Origin: JANXQZ01 sp038225555
GTDB taxonomy: Bacteria; Acidobacteriota; Terriglobia; Bryobacterales; Bryobacteraceae
DNA length: 64,000 bases
Assembly: GCA_038225555.1 (NCBI GenBank)
Contig: JBBRRB010000004.1
Span: forward strand, 124,001-188,000
Direction of reading: 5' to 3'
Positions 25,162 through 32,374 of the stretch are shown here, piece after piece. A program made the position numbers and the translations under genes. The notes under the pieces are model-generated. The model was not told the DNA's origin. It ran no database searches and saw only the letters and a program-made list of their open reading frames with translations. Position 1 is the first letter of the stretch; each line of letters begins with the position of its first letter.

Positions 25162-25811
25162 GCGGCCAGGTTGGCATTGAGATCGTGGCGCGCTCCGGGC
25201 CCGGAGTGCTGCATGAATTGACCGGCGTCATTGCCCGGCATGAGGGCGATATTAAGTCGGTCGAGATCATCGAAGAGAAGCCCCCCACTGCGCGGATCAA
25301 CTTCGAGGTGGAAGTGCTGGATGCGGCAGCTCTGCTTGACAGCCTGCGGAAGTTAGCCAGCGTGAAAGAAGCGAATTTCGTCAAGACCATGCAAGCCGTG
25401 TATGGCAAACGCATCATCATCGTGGGCGGCGGAGCTCAGGTGGGGCAAGTTGCGATCGGCGCGATTTCCGAGGCTGATCGTCACAACATTCGAGGCGAGC
25501 ATATCTCGGTGGATACGATCCCGCTGGTGGGCGAGCAGCCGCTGGCCGATGCCGTACGGGCGGTGGCGCGATTGCCACGCGCGCGAGCATTGGTTTTGGC
25601 GGGTGCGCTGATGGGCGGCGACATCGAGAAGGCCGTGCGGGAAGTCCGCGGCCAGGGCCTTCTGGTGATTAGCCTCAACATGGCGGGGAGCGTTCCCGAT
25701 GCAGCCGATCTGGTTGTCAGCGATCCCGTTCAGGCGGGAGTGATGGCGGTAATGGCGGTCGCGGAGACCGCGACATTCACGATCGAGCGTCTGAAACGCC
25801 GAATCTTCTAG
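25158..25811 (+). CDS. ACT-domain protein with C-terminal DUF5612-like domain
   Basis: A 217-residue protein of two parts. Residues 1-75 form an ACT ligand-binding domain (EIVARSGPGVLHELTGVIARH). Residues 85-217 form a Rossmann-like domain with IIIVGGGAQVGQVAIGAISEADRHN split by ARALVLAGALMGG and DLVVSDPVQAGVMAVMAV; I match this from memory to DUF5612, known mainly from methanogen ACT proteins. Probably a metabolite sensor. It is the last gene of the MFS-kinase-phosphatase operon (ATGA overlap), and its stop overlaps the convergent Crp/Fnr gene. Confidence 0.75.
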   Translation: MSGQVGIEIVARSGPGVLHELTGVIARHEGDIKSVEIIEEKPPTARINFEVEVLDAAALLDSLRKLASVKEANFVKTMQAVYGKRIIIVGGGAQVGQVAIGAISEADRHNIRGEHISVDTIPLVGEQPLADAVRAVARLPRARALVLAGALMGGDIEKAVREVRGQGLLVISLNMAGSVPDAADLVVSDPVQAGVMAVMAVAETATFTIERLKRRIF

Positions 25812-26497
25812 TTGCTGGCGGCGGTTGTAACACGATTGTCCGCGGCTAGCCGCATGTCGTCCGGTGAGATTACGATCAACTGCCTTCGTCCGAGGCGAAT
25901 CAATCCGCGCCTGGCCAAACCGTTCAAAGTAGTGGACGTGGTTTCGCGGGTGGCTCCGATCAGGCTTGCCAATTCGCCTTGAGACAGGGGAATCGAGAAT
26001 TCCTGATTGTTCAGCTTGACTCCAAAAGTGGCTGCCAGCTCATTTAAATAAAACAGTATGCGGTACTCCACGTCGTGCAGACAGAGGAGTTCGATCTTCC
26101 TTTCCAATTCCCTCTTCCGCGCTATCAGCATTTCGCACAGTTGACACCAGAGAGGCGGATGCTCTTCACAGGCGCGCACAAAGATGTCGCGAGGAATCAC
26201 GTAGATAATGCCTTCGTGGAGCACTTCTGCGGAGGAGCTTCTGGTCCCGTCAGCCCCCAGCGCTTGTTCGCCGAAGATCTGTCCGGGCGAGACGATGTCG
26301 ATAATAATCTCCTTCGATTCGTCGCCCCGCTTGAAAAGCTTGACGAGTCCCGATTCAACGAAAAAGATTGTATCGGCCGGGCTGGCTTCCGAAAAAATCG
26401 TGGAAAATCGCCGGTTGGGCGAAAACTTTGTGACACCATCCCGATGCAACAGGTCGTTACGAACGGTCACAGCTATACTGCTAAGCGTAGAATCCAT
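25808..26497 (-). CDS. Crp/Fnr-family transcriptional regulator
   Basis: A 229-residue regulator: cyclic-nucleotide-binding-type beta-roll (about 20-120; FFVESGLVKLFKRG, GQIFGEQALGADG), dimer helix, then a winged HTH (about 155-215) with ELASLIGATRETTSTTLNGL as recognition region. It lacks the N-terminal cysteine cluster of Fnr, so it is not an obvious oxygen sensor; the effector is unknown. The gene is solitary. Two copies of an 11-bp repeat precede it and may be its own control sites. Confidence 0.92.
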   Translation of the reverse strand: MDSTLSSIAVTVRNDLLHRDGVTKFSPNRRFSTIFSEASPADTIFFVESGLVKLFKRGDESKEIIIDIVSPGQIFGEQALGADGTRSSSAEVLHEGIIYVIPRDIFVRACEEHPPLWCQLCEMLIARKRELERKIELLCLHDVEYRILFYLNELAATFGVKLNNQEFSIPLSQGELASLIGATRETTSTTLNGLARRGLIRLGRRQLIVISPDDMRLAADNRVTTAASN

Positions 26498-26508
26498 TGA
26501 TTCTGAAT

Positions 26509-26567
26509 ATTATAAGCACGAATGAACCTGGAATACTACAAAAATGTGTAAGCAAAATTATAAGCAC
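26509..26567 (-). promoter_or_regulatory. Repeated GTGCTTATAAT boxes upstream of the Crp/Fnr gene
   Basis: Read on the minus strand, GTGCTTATAAT occurs at 26519-26509 and at 26567-26557, 48 bp apart, the nearer copy 12 bp before the regulator's ATG. Each includes a perfect TATAAT, so they may be tandem -10 elements; exact repetition also fits an autoregulatory operator. Confidence 0.45.
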
Positions 26568-26576
26568 TCAGATAAG

Positions 26577-27416
26577 TCAGTGCGGGCCCCGCAAACCGCG
26601 GGCGAAGCTGGACCCTTGTGAGAAGTACTGCTGCATCTCATCCGGGTTAAGATTCCTTAGCATCTCGTCCAGTATCGAGATATATCCGCCGAGGGCCGCG
26701 GCAATTTCTGAACGATTTGTCCCTACAATATCCACCCAGATATCGAACGGGCTGAGAGCCAGCCGCGTGCTGTCGAGCAGTGCGGGACCAAAGATTTGTC
26801 GAGTGTTTTCGTCCTGTTTTCCAAGAAAATACGCCAGCGCGGTCGACGCAAGTTGCGGCAGGTGCGAGGTATTGGCCAGAGTGCGGTCGTGCGAAGCGGC
26901 ATCCATTGTCAACGGAACCGCGCCGATCCTCGGAAGCCAGTCTAGAAAGGTTCGGGCAGCCGGCGTCCGCAAATCGGCCTCCGAAGCTGGCGTGAGAACG
27001 TAGGTGCGTCCTTGAAATAGTCCCGCATCCGCTGAATCCACGCCCCGGACCTCCTTTCCGGCGAGAGGATGGCCACCCAAAAATTGGCAGCGATGAATCG
27101 ACTCGGACGCCTTCTTCAGTACCGCTGTCTTGGTGCTCCCAGCGTCCGTAATCAGCGCGGAAGGGCGGACATGCGGGTCCAGCAGAGGAAGTGTCTCAAG
27201 AATGCGACAAATCGGTTGGGCTAAGTACAGCAGGTCGGCTGACTCCGCCGCTTCGGGCAATTGCATGCCTTCGTCGATTACTCCAAGCTCAATCGCACGA
27301 TGGATCGCCTCTGGCGAGCTTACGCCGACAATGCGTCCCGGGAAGCCAGCCCTCCGCAGCGCCAGAGCAAACGATCCCCCGATTAAACCCACTCCGAAGA
27401 TCGCAACTGTCTTCAA
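26577..27416 (-). CDS. tyrA: Prephenate dehydrogenase
   Basis: Converts prephenate to 4-hydroxyphenylpyruvate in tyrosine synthesis. I place the start at TTG 27416, overlapping the DAHP synthase stop (TTGA); this begins the NAD-binding fold directly (LKTVAIFGVGLIGGSFALAL). The 279-residue protein also has TDAGSTKTAV, the active-site FLGGHPLAGKE and HDRTLANTSHLPQL. Longer in-frame readings lie antisense-like within the upstream gene. With the DAHP synthase it forms a two-gene aromatic amino acid unit. Confidence 0.93.
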   Translation of the reverse strand: MKTVAIFGVGLIGGSFALALRRAGFPGRIVGVSSPEAIHRAIELGVIDEGMQLPEAAESADLLYLAQPICRILETLPLLDPHVRPSALITDAGSTKTAVLKKASESIHRCQFLGGHPLAGKEVRGVDSADAGLFQGRTYVLTPASEADLRTPAARTFLDWLPRIGAVPLTMDAASHDRTLANTSHLPQLASTALAYFLGKQDENTRQIFGPALLDSTRLALSPFDIWVDIVGTNRSEIAAALGGYISILDEMLRNLNPDEMQQYFSQGSSFARGLRGPH

Positions 27417-28426
27417 ATGGTGCTGCCTACGGCGGGCGCCAGCCGCCGCAATTGTTCCATCAGTTCCGTGAATTGCTGGGGCCGAAGCGACTGTGCGCCG
27501 TCGCTCATGGCATGGTCCGGATCGGGATGAACCTCGACGATTAAGCCGTCCGCTCCCGCCGCGACGGCCGCGCGAGCCATGGGAAGCACTTTGTCCCGGC
27601 GTCCGGTTCCGTGAGAAGGATCGGCAATGATCGGCAAGTGAGATAGCGCGTGCACCACCGGAATGGCGCTGATGTCCATTGTGTTTCGCGTGTAAGTCTC
27701 GAATGTGCGAATCCCGCGCTCGCACAAGATCACGTCGTAATTACCTCCCGACAGTATGTACTCGGCGGAGAGAAGCAGCTCCTCAATCGTGGCTGCGATC
27801 CCCCGTTTGAGAAGGATCGGCTTGCGGACATGCCCCAGCTCTCGCAAGAGGTTGAAGTTTTGCATGTTGCGGGCTCCAACTTGAAGAATATCGGCGTAGG
27901 CTACCAGCAGCGGAATTTGAGTCTGATCCATCACCTCGCTGACCACTAAGAGGCCGTTCCTATCCGCAGCCTCGCGCATCAATCGGAGCCCCTGCTCGCC
28001 CATGCCTTGGAAGCTATAGGGCGACGAGCGCGGTTTGAAGGCGCCGCCACGAATCACTTTGGCCCCGTCGCGCGCCACCATTTCAGCAACTTGCTCGATT
28101 TGATCGCGGCTCTCGACGCTGCAAGGGCCGGCCATAACTACCACGCGCCCGTTTCCGATCTCCACGTCGCGGATTCTCACCACCGTTCCGCCGGGCCTAA
28201 AGTTGCGGCTGGCGAGCTTATAGGGCGAGACGATCCGGTGGCACTCCTTGACGCCGTCCATCACTTCAAAATCGACAGGGTCGAAGTCGTCCACGGGTCC
28301 AACTCCGCCAAGAACGGTGTGAAGCACGCCAGTGGAGCGGTGGACCGTAAAGCCCATGGACACCAAGCGGTCGATGACTGCCTGGATCTTGGGCTCTTCC
28401 GCAGCTTCCTGCATCACGACAAGCAT
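27413..28426 (-). CDS. aroF: 3-deoxy-7-phosphoheptulonate synthase, type I beta
   Basis: First enzyme of the shikimate pathway, joining PEP and erythrose-4-phosphate. The 337-residue protein has an N-terminal ferredoxin-like regulatory domain (MLVVMQEAAEEPKIQAVIDR, about 1-70) and a TIM barrel with VVVMAGPCSVESRDQ, GGAFKPRSSPYSFQG, LQVGARNMQN, KPILLKRG and PIIADPSHGTGRR. The short barrel and fused N-terminal domain indicate the I-beta type regulated by aromatic acids or chorismate-pathway products. tyrA follows with overlap. Confidence 0.95.
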   Translation of the reverse strand: MLVVMQEAAEEPKIQAVIDRLVSMGFTVHRSTGVLHTVLGGVGPVDDFDPVDFEVMDGVKECHRIVSPYKLASRNFRPGGTVVRIRDVEIGNGRVVVMAGPCSVESRDQIEQVAEMVARDGAKVIRGGAFKPRSSPYSFQGMGEQGLRLMREAADRNGLLVVSEVMDQTQIPLLVAYADILQVGARNMQNFNLLRELGHVRKPILLKRGIAATIEELLLSAEYILSGGNYDVILCERGIRTFETYTRNTMDISAIPVVHALSHLPIIADPSHGTGRRDKVLPMARAAVAAGADGLIVEVHPDPDHAMSDGAQSLRPQQFTELMEQLRRLAPAVGSTI

Positions 28427-28448
28427 TAATATTTTCCTTGAGCTTTCA

Positions 28449-29330
28449 CTATAGCGGCTTGGTTTGCGGCAACCACCAATTCAGCGTGTCGGCAGCAGCG
28501 GTGAAGAAGAGCGCGGACTGGCCAGTCCCGGATGTGCCCAGGGGAAGAGTCCAATTCGCGCCAGGCGTGTAGGAGGGGTCGTGATAAGCCCATATCTCGC
28601 CGCGATCGGATTTTGAAAGAATTGGCGCGTCGGCGACGCACTCGTAGGTCTCGTTGTCCAGGGTGAACTGCATGCGCGTGCGGTCAATCCAGCCAGCCTG
28701 CACGAAAGCCCGGTTGGCGGGAGGCTCGGTCGAGAAAAAATACCCTCCGCGACCGGGCAAATAGAACATGACAAAGCGGCCCGAGACAATGCCCGCTTGC
28801 GGAGAGGGCACCAGAGTCCGATTGATGTACACGCGCAGCCCGGCGAATCGAAGCAGGCCTCCTCGCTGTTGACCTCGCGAACCAGGCTCGATGCTTAGCT
28901 CGATCGTATCCACCACTTTCTGGCCAGTTCCCGCCAATTCGAACACATCGAACGGGACTTTATCGCCTGAATGCACCCAGGGCAGTTCGCGGTCAGCGGC
29001 GATCGTGGGCACTGGCTTGCCGCCATCTGCGCCGGGAAAGGCTTGAGCAAAGCCGGTTCCCGCTGGCTTGACGGTTAGGCGAAAGTCGTCGCCCCCGCCC
29101 GGACGGTCCACCAGTAGTTGATAAGCGTACACCGCCAAGCCATTTTGGTCGCGAAAGATTCGATAGAAGCTGTCTCCCGAGGCCGGGGAGAGCGCGGCCT
29201 GAATTACCTGTTGGCCGGTTGGATTTCCGAAGGTAGTCTCGATTTTAAGGTGGACGCCGTTGCTAAGGTCAATGAACTGAGCGCGACCCGCTCCGGAGAA
29301 AAGCAAGATCAGGGCGGCTAGGACTCGCAT
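28449..29330 (-). CDS. Secreted beta-rich protein of unknown function
   Basis: No family recognised. The 293-residue protein has a signal peptide (MRVLAALILLFSGAGRAQ), then an all-beta-looking body with the phrases FRLTVKPAGTGFAQAFPG and TIELSIEPGSRGQQRGG, and an aromatic C-terminal section (FVQAGWIDRTRMQFTLDN, DRGEIWAYHDPSYTP). Proteins of this shape are frequent in acidobacterial genomes and are presumed periplasmic or outer-membrane. It ends 22 bp before the DAHP synthase start and could head that transcript. Confidence 0.75.
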   Translation of the reverse strand: MRVLAALILLFSGAGRAQFIDLSNGVHLKIETTFGNPTGQQVIQAALSPASGDSFYRIFRDQNGLAVYAYQLLVDRPGGGDDFRLTVKPAGTGFAQAFPGADGGKPVPTIAADRELPWVHSGDKVPFDVFELAGTGQKVVDTIELSIEPGSRGQQRGGLLRFAGLRVYINRTLVPSPQAGIVSGRFVMFYLPGRGGYFFSTEPPANRAFVQAGWIDRTRMQFTLDNETYECVADAPILSKSDRGEIWAYHDPSYTPGANWTLPLGTSGTGQSALFFTAAADTLNWWLPQTKPL

Positions 29331-29352
29331 GCCTTATTGTCTTACAAACTAA

Positions 29353-29418
29353 CGGGTGTCAAACCCGCTTTTCACGCTAGTCCGAGCCAAGAGAGGCGGG
29401 CTTGGTTCGAAGCCCGCC
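29353..29418. repeat. Two successive inverted repeats in the gap before a pseudogene
   Basis: CGGGT 29353-29357 pairs with ACCCG 29363-29367, and GGCGGGCTT 29395-29403 pairs perfectly with AAGCCCGCC 29410-29418 (9 bp, 6-nt loop). They fill the space between the start of the secreted protein gene and the peptidase relic. No clear T-run follows the larger stem. Confidence 0.55.
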
Positions 29419-29442
29419 ACCCTGTAGGACCGCTTTTATGGA

Positions 29443-30174
29443 ATGAGCGTCTTCAGTCGGTACAGCTTCGCTGACTCAGGTGTTTGACGGGCTTCCCAGT
29501 TTCCACGTGTTGCTTCTGAAATTGTGCGTTGGAAATCGCGCGATGGTCTGCCGGTCGAAGGGATGCTGTGGCTGCCCGTGGGCTATAAACCCGGGGGACC
29601 CCCGTTCCGCTCCTGACCGAACTGCAGGGCGGCCCCACTGGAGTCACGTTGGACGCATTTCCAACGCCGCGCACTTATCCAATAGAGGTTTTCTGGCGAA
29701 GGGAATCTCGGTGTTCTCGCCGAACTTCCGCAGTGTCGTGAATTACGGCGCGGCCTTTCGTCTAAAAAACGCACTCTCCCAACGACGTGATGACCGGCAT
29801 CGATTCTCTCATCACGCGCGGTATTGCCGATCCGGATCGGCTGGGAGTGATGGGCTGGACCCGACCCATCGGTTTAGGGCGGCTTCCATTGGCGCCCCTG
29901 CGACGGATTGGATCACCTATTTACGGATAATCCGATGGACCAAAGGAAACACCTCGGACGTACTTTTGGGGACGCCTTGGGAAGTGCCGGAGAACTACGC
30001 CAGGCACGGACATCCGTACGCCCTGCCCCTTTCAGTTAGGCCTGCTGGAAATCAACCATAACGCTGAGATTTCAGAGCCCGCGCAATGTGCGCGACGTTA
30101 TGGAAAGAAATCAACGCTGGTTTCTTCGGTGGCTTCTAGCGCCCCAATTAGCTAATTCTGCCGCGATCGCTTGA
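29443..30174 (+). pseudogene. Broken S9 prolyl-oligopeptidase-type peptidase
   Basis: Pieces of a secreted acylaminoacyl-peptidase-like enzyme are spread over several frames in the right order: SEIVRWKSRDGLPVEGM near 29514, LLTELQGGPTGVTLDAFPTP near 29610, FLAKGISVFSPNFR near 29690, DVMTGIDSLITRGIADPDRL near 29785, HRFRAASIGAPATDWIT near 29868, PWEVPENYARH near 29970, and the C-terminal RNVRDVMERNQRWF near 30090. The nucleophile GWSYGG segment is missing (only GW remains) and the Asp/His region between the last two pieces is deleted. At least four frame changes are needed. Long open frames across it are chance. Confidence 0.85.
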
Positions 30175-30187
30175 GACCGCCAACTTC

Positions 30188-30445
30188 CTAATCTGCTTTT
30201 TGTATAGTTCCCGTTTTTGCGCGATAGAACGCATCGATCACTTGATCGGTTTTGCGCATTCTCCAGGGAGGGACGCGGCTGCCGGCCTTGAGCAGCGTGT
30301 TGAGCATCTGCGTCACGTGGCGGTTGACGAACTCGCAGCCGTTGCCGGAAGTGAAAGCCGCGAATGGAGCGACGGCTTGTTGGCGATCATCTGAAAACGT
30401 CTTTTTTTGGAACTTTGGCAGGGACGGGCGACAGCACCCGATCAT
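30188..30445 (-). pseudogene. DDE integrase/transposase C-terminal fragment
   Basis: The minus-strand frame contains TSGNGCEFVNRHVTQMLNTLL followed by a basic stretch ending RAKTGTIQK. This matches the second-Asp and Glu region of rve-type transposases (usual SDNGSEFxNxxV ... NDNxxVExKNG), with the catalytic Asp replaced by Gly and the acidic second motif eroded to KTDQVIDAFYRAKTG. Only the last third of such a protein remains and no terminal inverted repeat is visible. It sits beside the peptidase relic and may have helped break it. Confidence 0.6.
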
Positions 30446-30452
30446 TCCTTAC

Positions 30453-31139
30453 CTAGTCTTGGAGTTCAAAAGTTCCAAGGAAGGAACCGCGATTCCCGCT
30501 AAATTTCCAGTTCGTTCCAAGCCCTTTGCCGCCGAAGTCGTTAGCCACCGTGTACGCAGGCATGGCGTGATCCATCTTGGTAAGAGGTTGGTACCAGACC
30601 GCCTCGTTGTGGCAAATCTGGTCGCGCTCAGAGAGGGCACGGGTTTCAAGCTTGGCAAGATTGCCAGCCGTCATCACAGCCTTCATGCTGTGAACGCTGT
30701 TATCGGCCATAGAAAAAGCAATGGGACGGAACTCGACGCGAACCACATCCGCGAGAAGATTGCCGCCCATCTTGTGAGCGAAACTCTTCAGCGCCAGCCG
30801 CTGTTCCGCATCCGCGCTCTCATCGATGATCAGCACAGCCTTGGCGGGAATGTCGGTGCGCGCGTAATCGCCCAGCGTGCCCTCGGCTTTCACCACTCCC
30901 ATCACGGACAACCCGTCCAGCTTAACGCCGTCGTAGCTGCCTTTTTCAATTTTCCAACCCATGACAGCTAAGTCACCCGCGAGGCCGATCTCGGAGTTCG
31001 CGAAGCACGGTCCTGTGTAAACGTCAGCGGAGCGCGCCTCCACATATTCACCGCGGACATGATTGGTGGGAAGTTTAGCGCCGAAGGCGAAAGAGAGGGA
31101 GAGACACAGCGAGGTTCCTGCAAAGACGAATTTCTTCAT
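30453..31139 (-). CDS. Secreted DUF1326 protein
   Basis: Start is ATG 31139, where a signal peptide begins (MKKFVFAGTSLCLSLSFAFG); 22 further upstream codons in frame are unlikely. The mature 205 residues contain GEYVEARSADVYTGPCFANSE and LAVMGWKIEKGSYDGV, the core of DUF1326, a family of unknown function often near metal- or redox-related genes. Cys residues in GPCF and QICHN could be functional. It follows the Mo-hydroxylase genes and the Cys-bearing small gene on the same strand, so it may belong with them. Confidence 0.85.
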   Translation of the reverse strand: MKKFVFAGTSLCLSLSFAFGAKLPTNHVRGEYVEARSADVYTGPCFANSEIGLAGDLAVMGWKIEKGSYDGVKLDGLSVMGVVKAEGTLGDYARTDIPAKAVLIIDESADAEQRLALKSFAHKMGGNLLADVVRVEFRPIAFSMADNSVHSMKAVMTAGNLAKLETRALSERDQICHNEAVWYQPLTKMDHAMPAYTVANDFGGKGLGTNWKFSGNRGSFLGTFELQD

Positions 31140-31164
31140 TGTTACACCCACCTCAAGTATAGCG

Positions 31165-31389
31165 TTAAAAGGGCTTGTAACACTTGCGGGCCGGATTGCA
31201 TTCATAGTCGTCCACTAGCTGTCCGTCCGGCCCCACGCACTGCTGAGTCTTATGGCACCAGAAGAGCCGATCCATGGAGTGCGGAACGGAGGGATCCCAT
31301 TCCGCTTCCACGTACATCCCTTTCCAGCGCAGATCATCGCAGCGGTCGTCGTCCAGGCGCGTCAGCGATGAGCGCTCTTTGTCCAGCAT
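31165..31389 (-). CDS. Small Cys-containing hypothetical protein
   Basis: A 74-residue protein of no family known to me. It is acidic at the N-terminus and has four cysteines in the second half and one before (CDDL, WCHKTQQCVG, YECNPARKCYKPF), a spacing that could hold a metal or disulfides. It starts 8 bp after the FAD-subunit stop and ends 25 bp before the DUF1326 gene, so it reads as an operon member. No signal peptide is apparent. Confidence 0.65.
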   Translation of the reverse strand: MLDKERSSLTRLDDDRCDDLRWKGMYVEAEWDPSVPHSMDRLFWCHKTQQCVGPDGQLVDDYECNPARKCYKPF

Positions 31390-31396
31390 GCTCCGT

Positions 31397-32374
31397 TTAA
31401 GCCCTGCCTGCGGCTTCCATGAGCGCGCGCTTTACCGCTACTTTGGCGAGTTGCACCTTGTAGACATTCTGACTGAGCGGTTTCGCGTCGGCGACCGCGG
31501 CATCGGCGGCTTGGGCGATCACGTCATCCGATAGGGACTTGCCCGCGAGCGATTGCTCGGCCTGAGTAGCCACCCACGGAGTTGGCGCGACGTGTCCGAG
31601 TACGATCCGAGCGGTACCGATGCTGCTGCCCTTCATCGTGAGAGCGACAGAAGCGGTCGCCAGCGGCCAATCCAGCGCGTCTTTGTGGCGCACTTCGTAG
31701 GTGGTGTTCTTCACTCCGCGAGCGGGCGGAACCACAATCTCGGTCAGGATTTCATTCGGCATCAGCGCGATCTCGCGGGACTCGGCATTCTGCGGACTGA
31801 CGAAGAACTTGGCCACCGGCACCATCCGGCTCCCTGAAGCAGACACTAGTTTGACTTGCGCGTTCAGCGCGATGAGCGCCGGCCCTAAGCTGGATGGACT
31901 GACAAAGTAAGCCGGGCCGCCGCCGAAAATAGCGTGGAATTCGTTTTGGCCATTCGGCACCAGGCTCTTGCCTTCTTGAAGAGCGAGAACGCCGTATCCG
32001 CCCCGGAAATACCAGCAGCGCGGACGTTGGCAAAGATCGCCGCCCGCAGTACCCATGTTGCGAATTTGCGGACTCGCAATCCCGAGAACCGCAGTCGACA
32101 AAGAAGGGTACTCCGCCTTGAGCGCCTTATCTGTCGCGAGTTCGTCGAACGTGGTGGTCGCGCCGATCCGCATTCCCTGAGGCGAGTGATGCACCCCGTT
32201 CAGTTCCTTGATGCCCTTTATGTTCACGACCCGTTTGGGTGTGTGAAGGTACTCTTTCATCAGGCTGATCTGATCCGTGCCGCCCGCCAGCACATCCGTC
32301 TCGCCCCACTTGGAACCGAGCAGGCTCAGCGCCTCGTTCAGACTTGCCGGGCTCGCATATTCGAATTGCTGCAT
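31397..32374 (-). CDS. Molybdenum hydroxylase FAD subunit (YagS/CoxM-like)
   Basis: Medium subunit of a xanthine-dehydrogenase-family enzyme. The 325-residue protein has the FAD-binding VLAGGTDQISLMKEY (about 33-47), IASPQIRNMGTAGGDLCQRPR and a C-terminal CO-dehydrogenase-flavoprotein-like domain. The insertion after RNMGTAGGDLCQRPRC that binds a 4Fe-4S cluster in YagS-type subunits retains only two of the usual cysteines here (about Cys109 and Cys114), so a full cluster is doubtful. It overlaps the Mo subunit stop by one base. Confidence 0.92.
   Translation of the reverse strand: MQQFEYASPASLNEALSLLGSKWGETDVLAGGTDQISLMKEYLHTPKRVVNIKGIKELNGVHHSPQGMRIGATTTFDELATDKALKAEYPSLSTAVLGIASPQIRNMGTAGGDLCQRPRCWYFRGGYGVLALQEGKSLVPNGQNEFHAIFGGGPAYFVSPSSLGPALIALNAQVKLVSASGSRMVPVAKFFVSPQNAESREIALMPNEILTEIVVPPARGVKNTTYEVRHKDALDWPLATASVALTMKGSSIGTARIVLGHVAPTPWVATQAEQSLAGKSLSDDVIAQAADAAVADAKPLSQNVYKVQLAKVAVKRALMEAAGRA

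Noticed and set aside
29480..30061. 193-residue frame that could be taken as an intact gene
   Set aside because: Only parts of it match the S9 peptidase; the rest is out of frame sequence, so it is part of a pseudogene.
30252..30971. 239-residue plus-strand frame
   Set aside because: Antisense to the DUF1326 gene and the transposase fragment; no supporting motifs.
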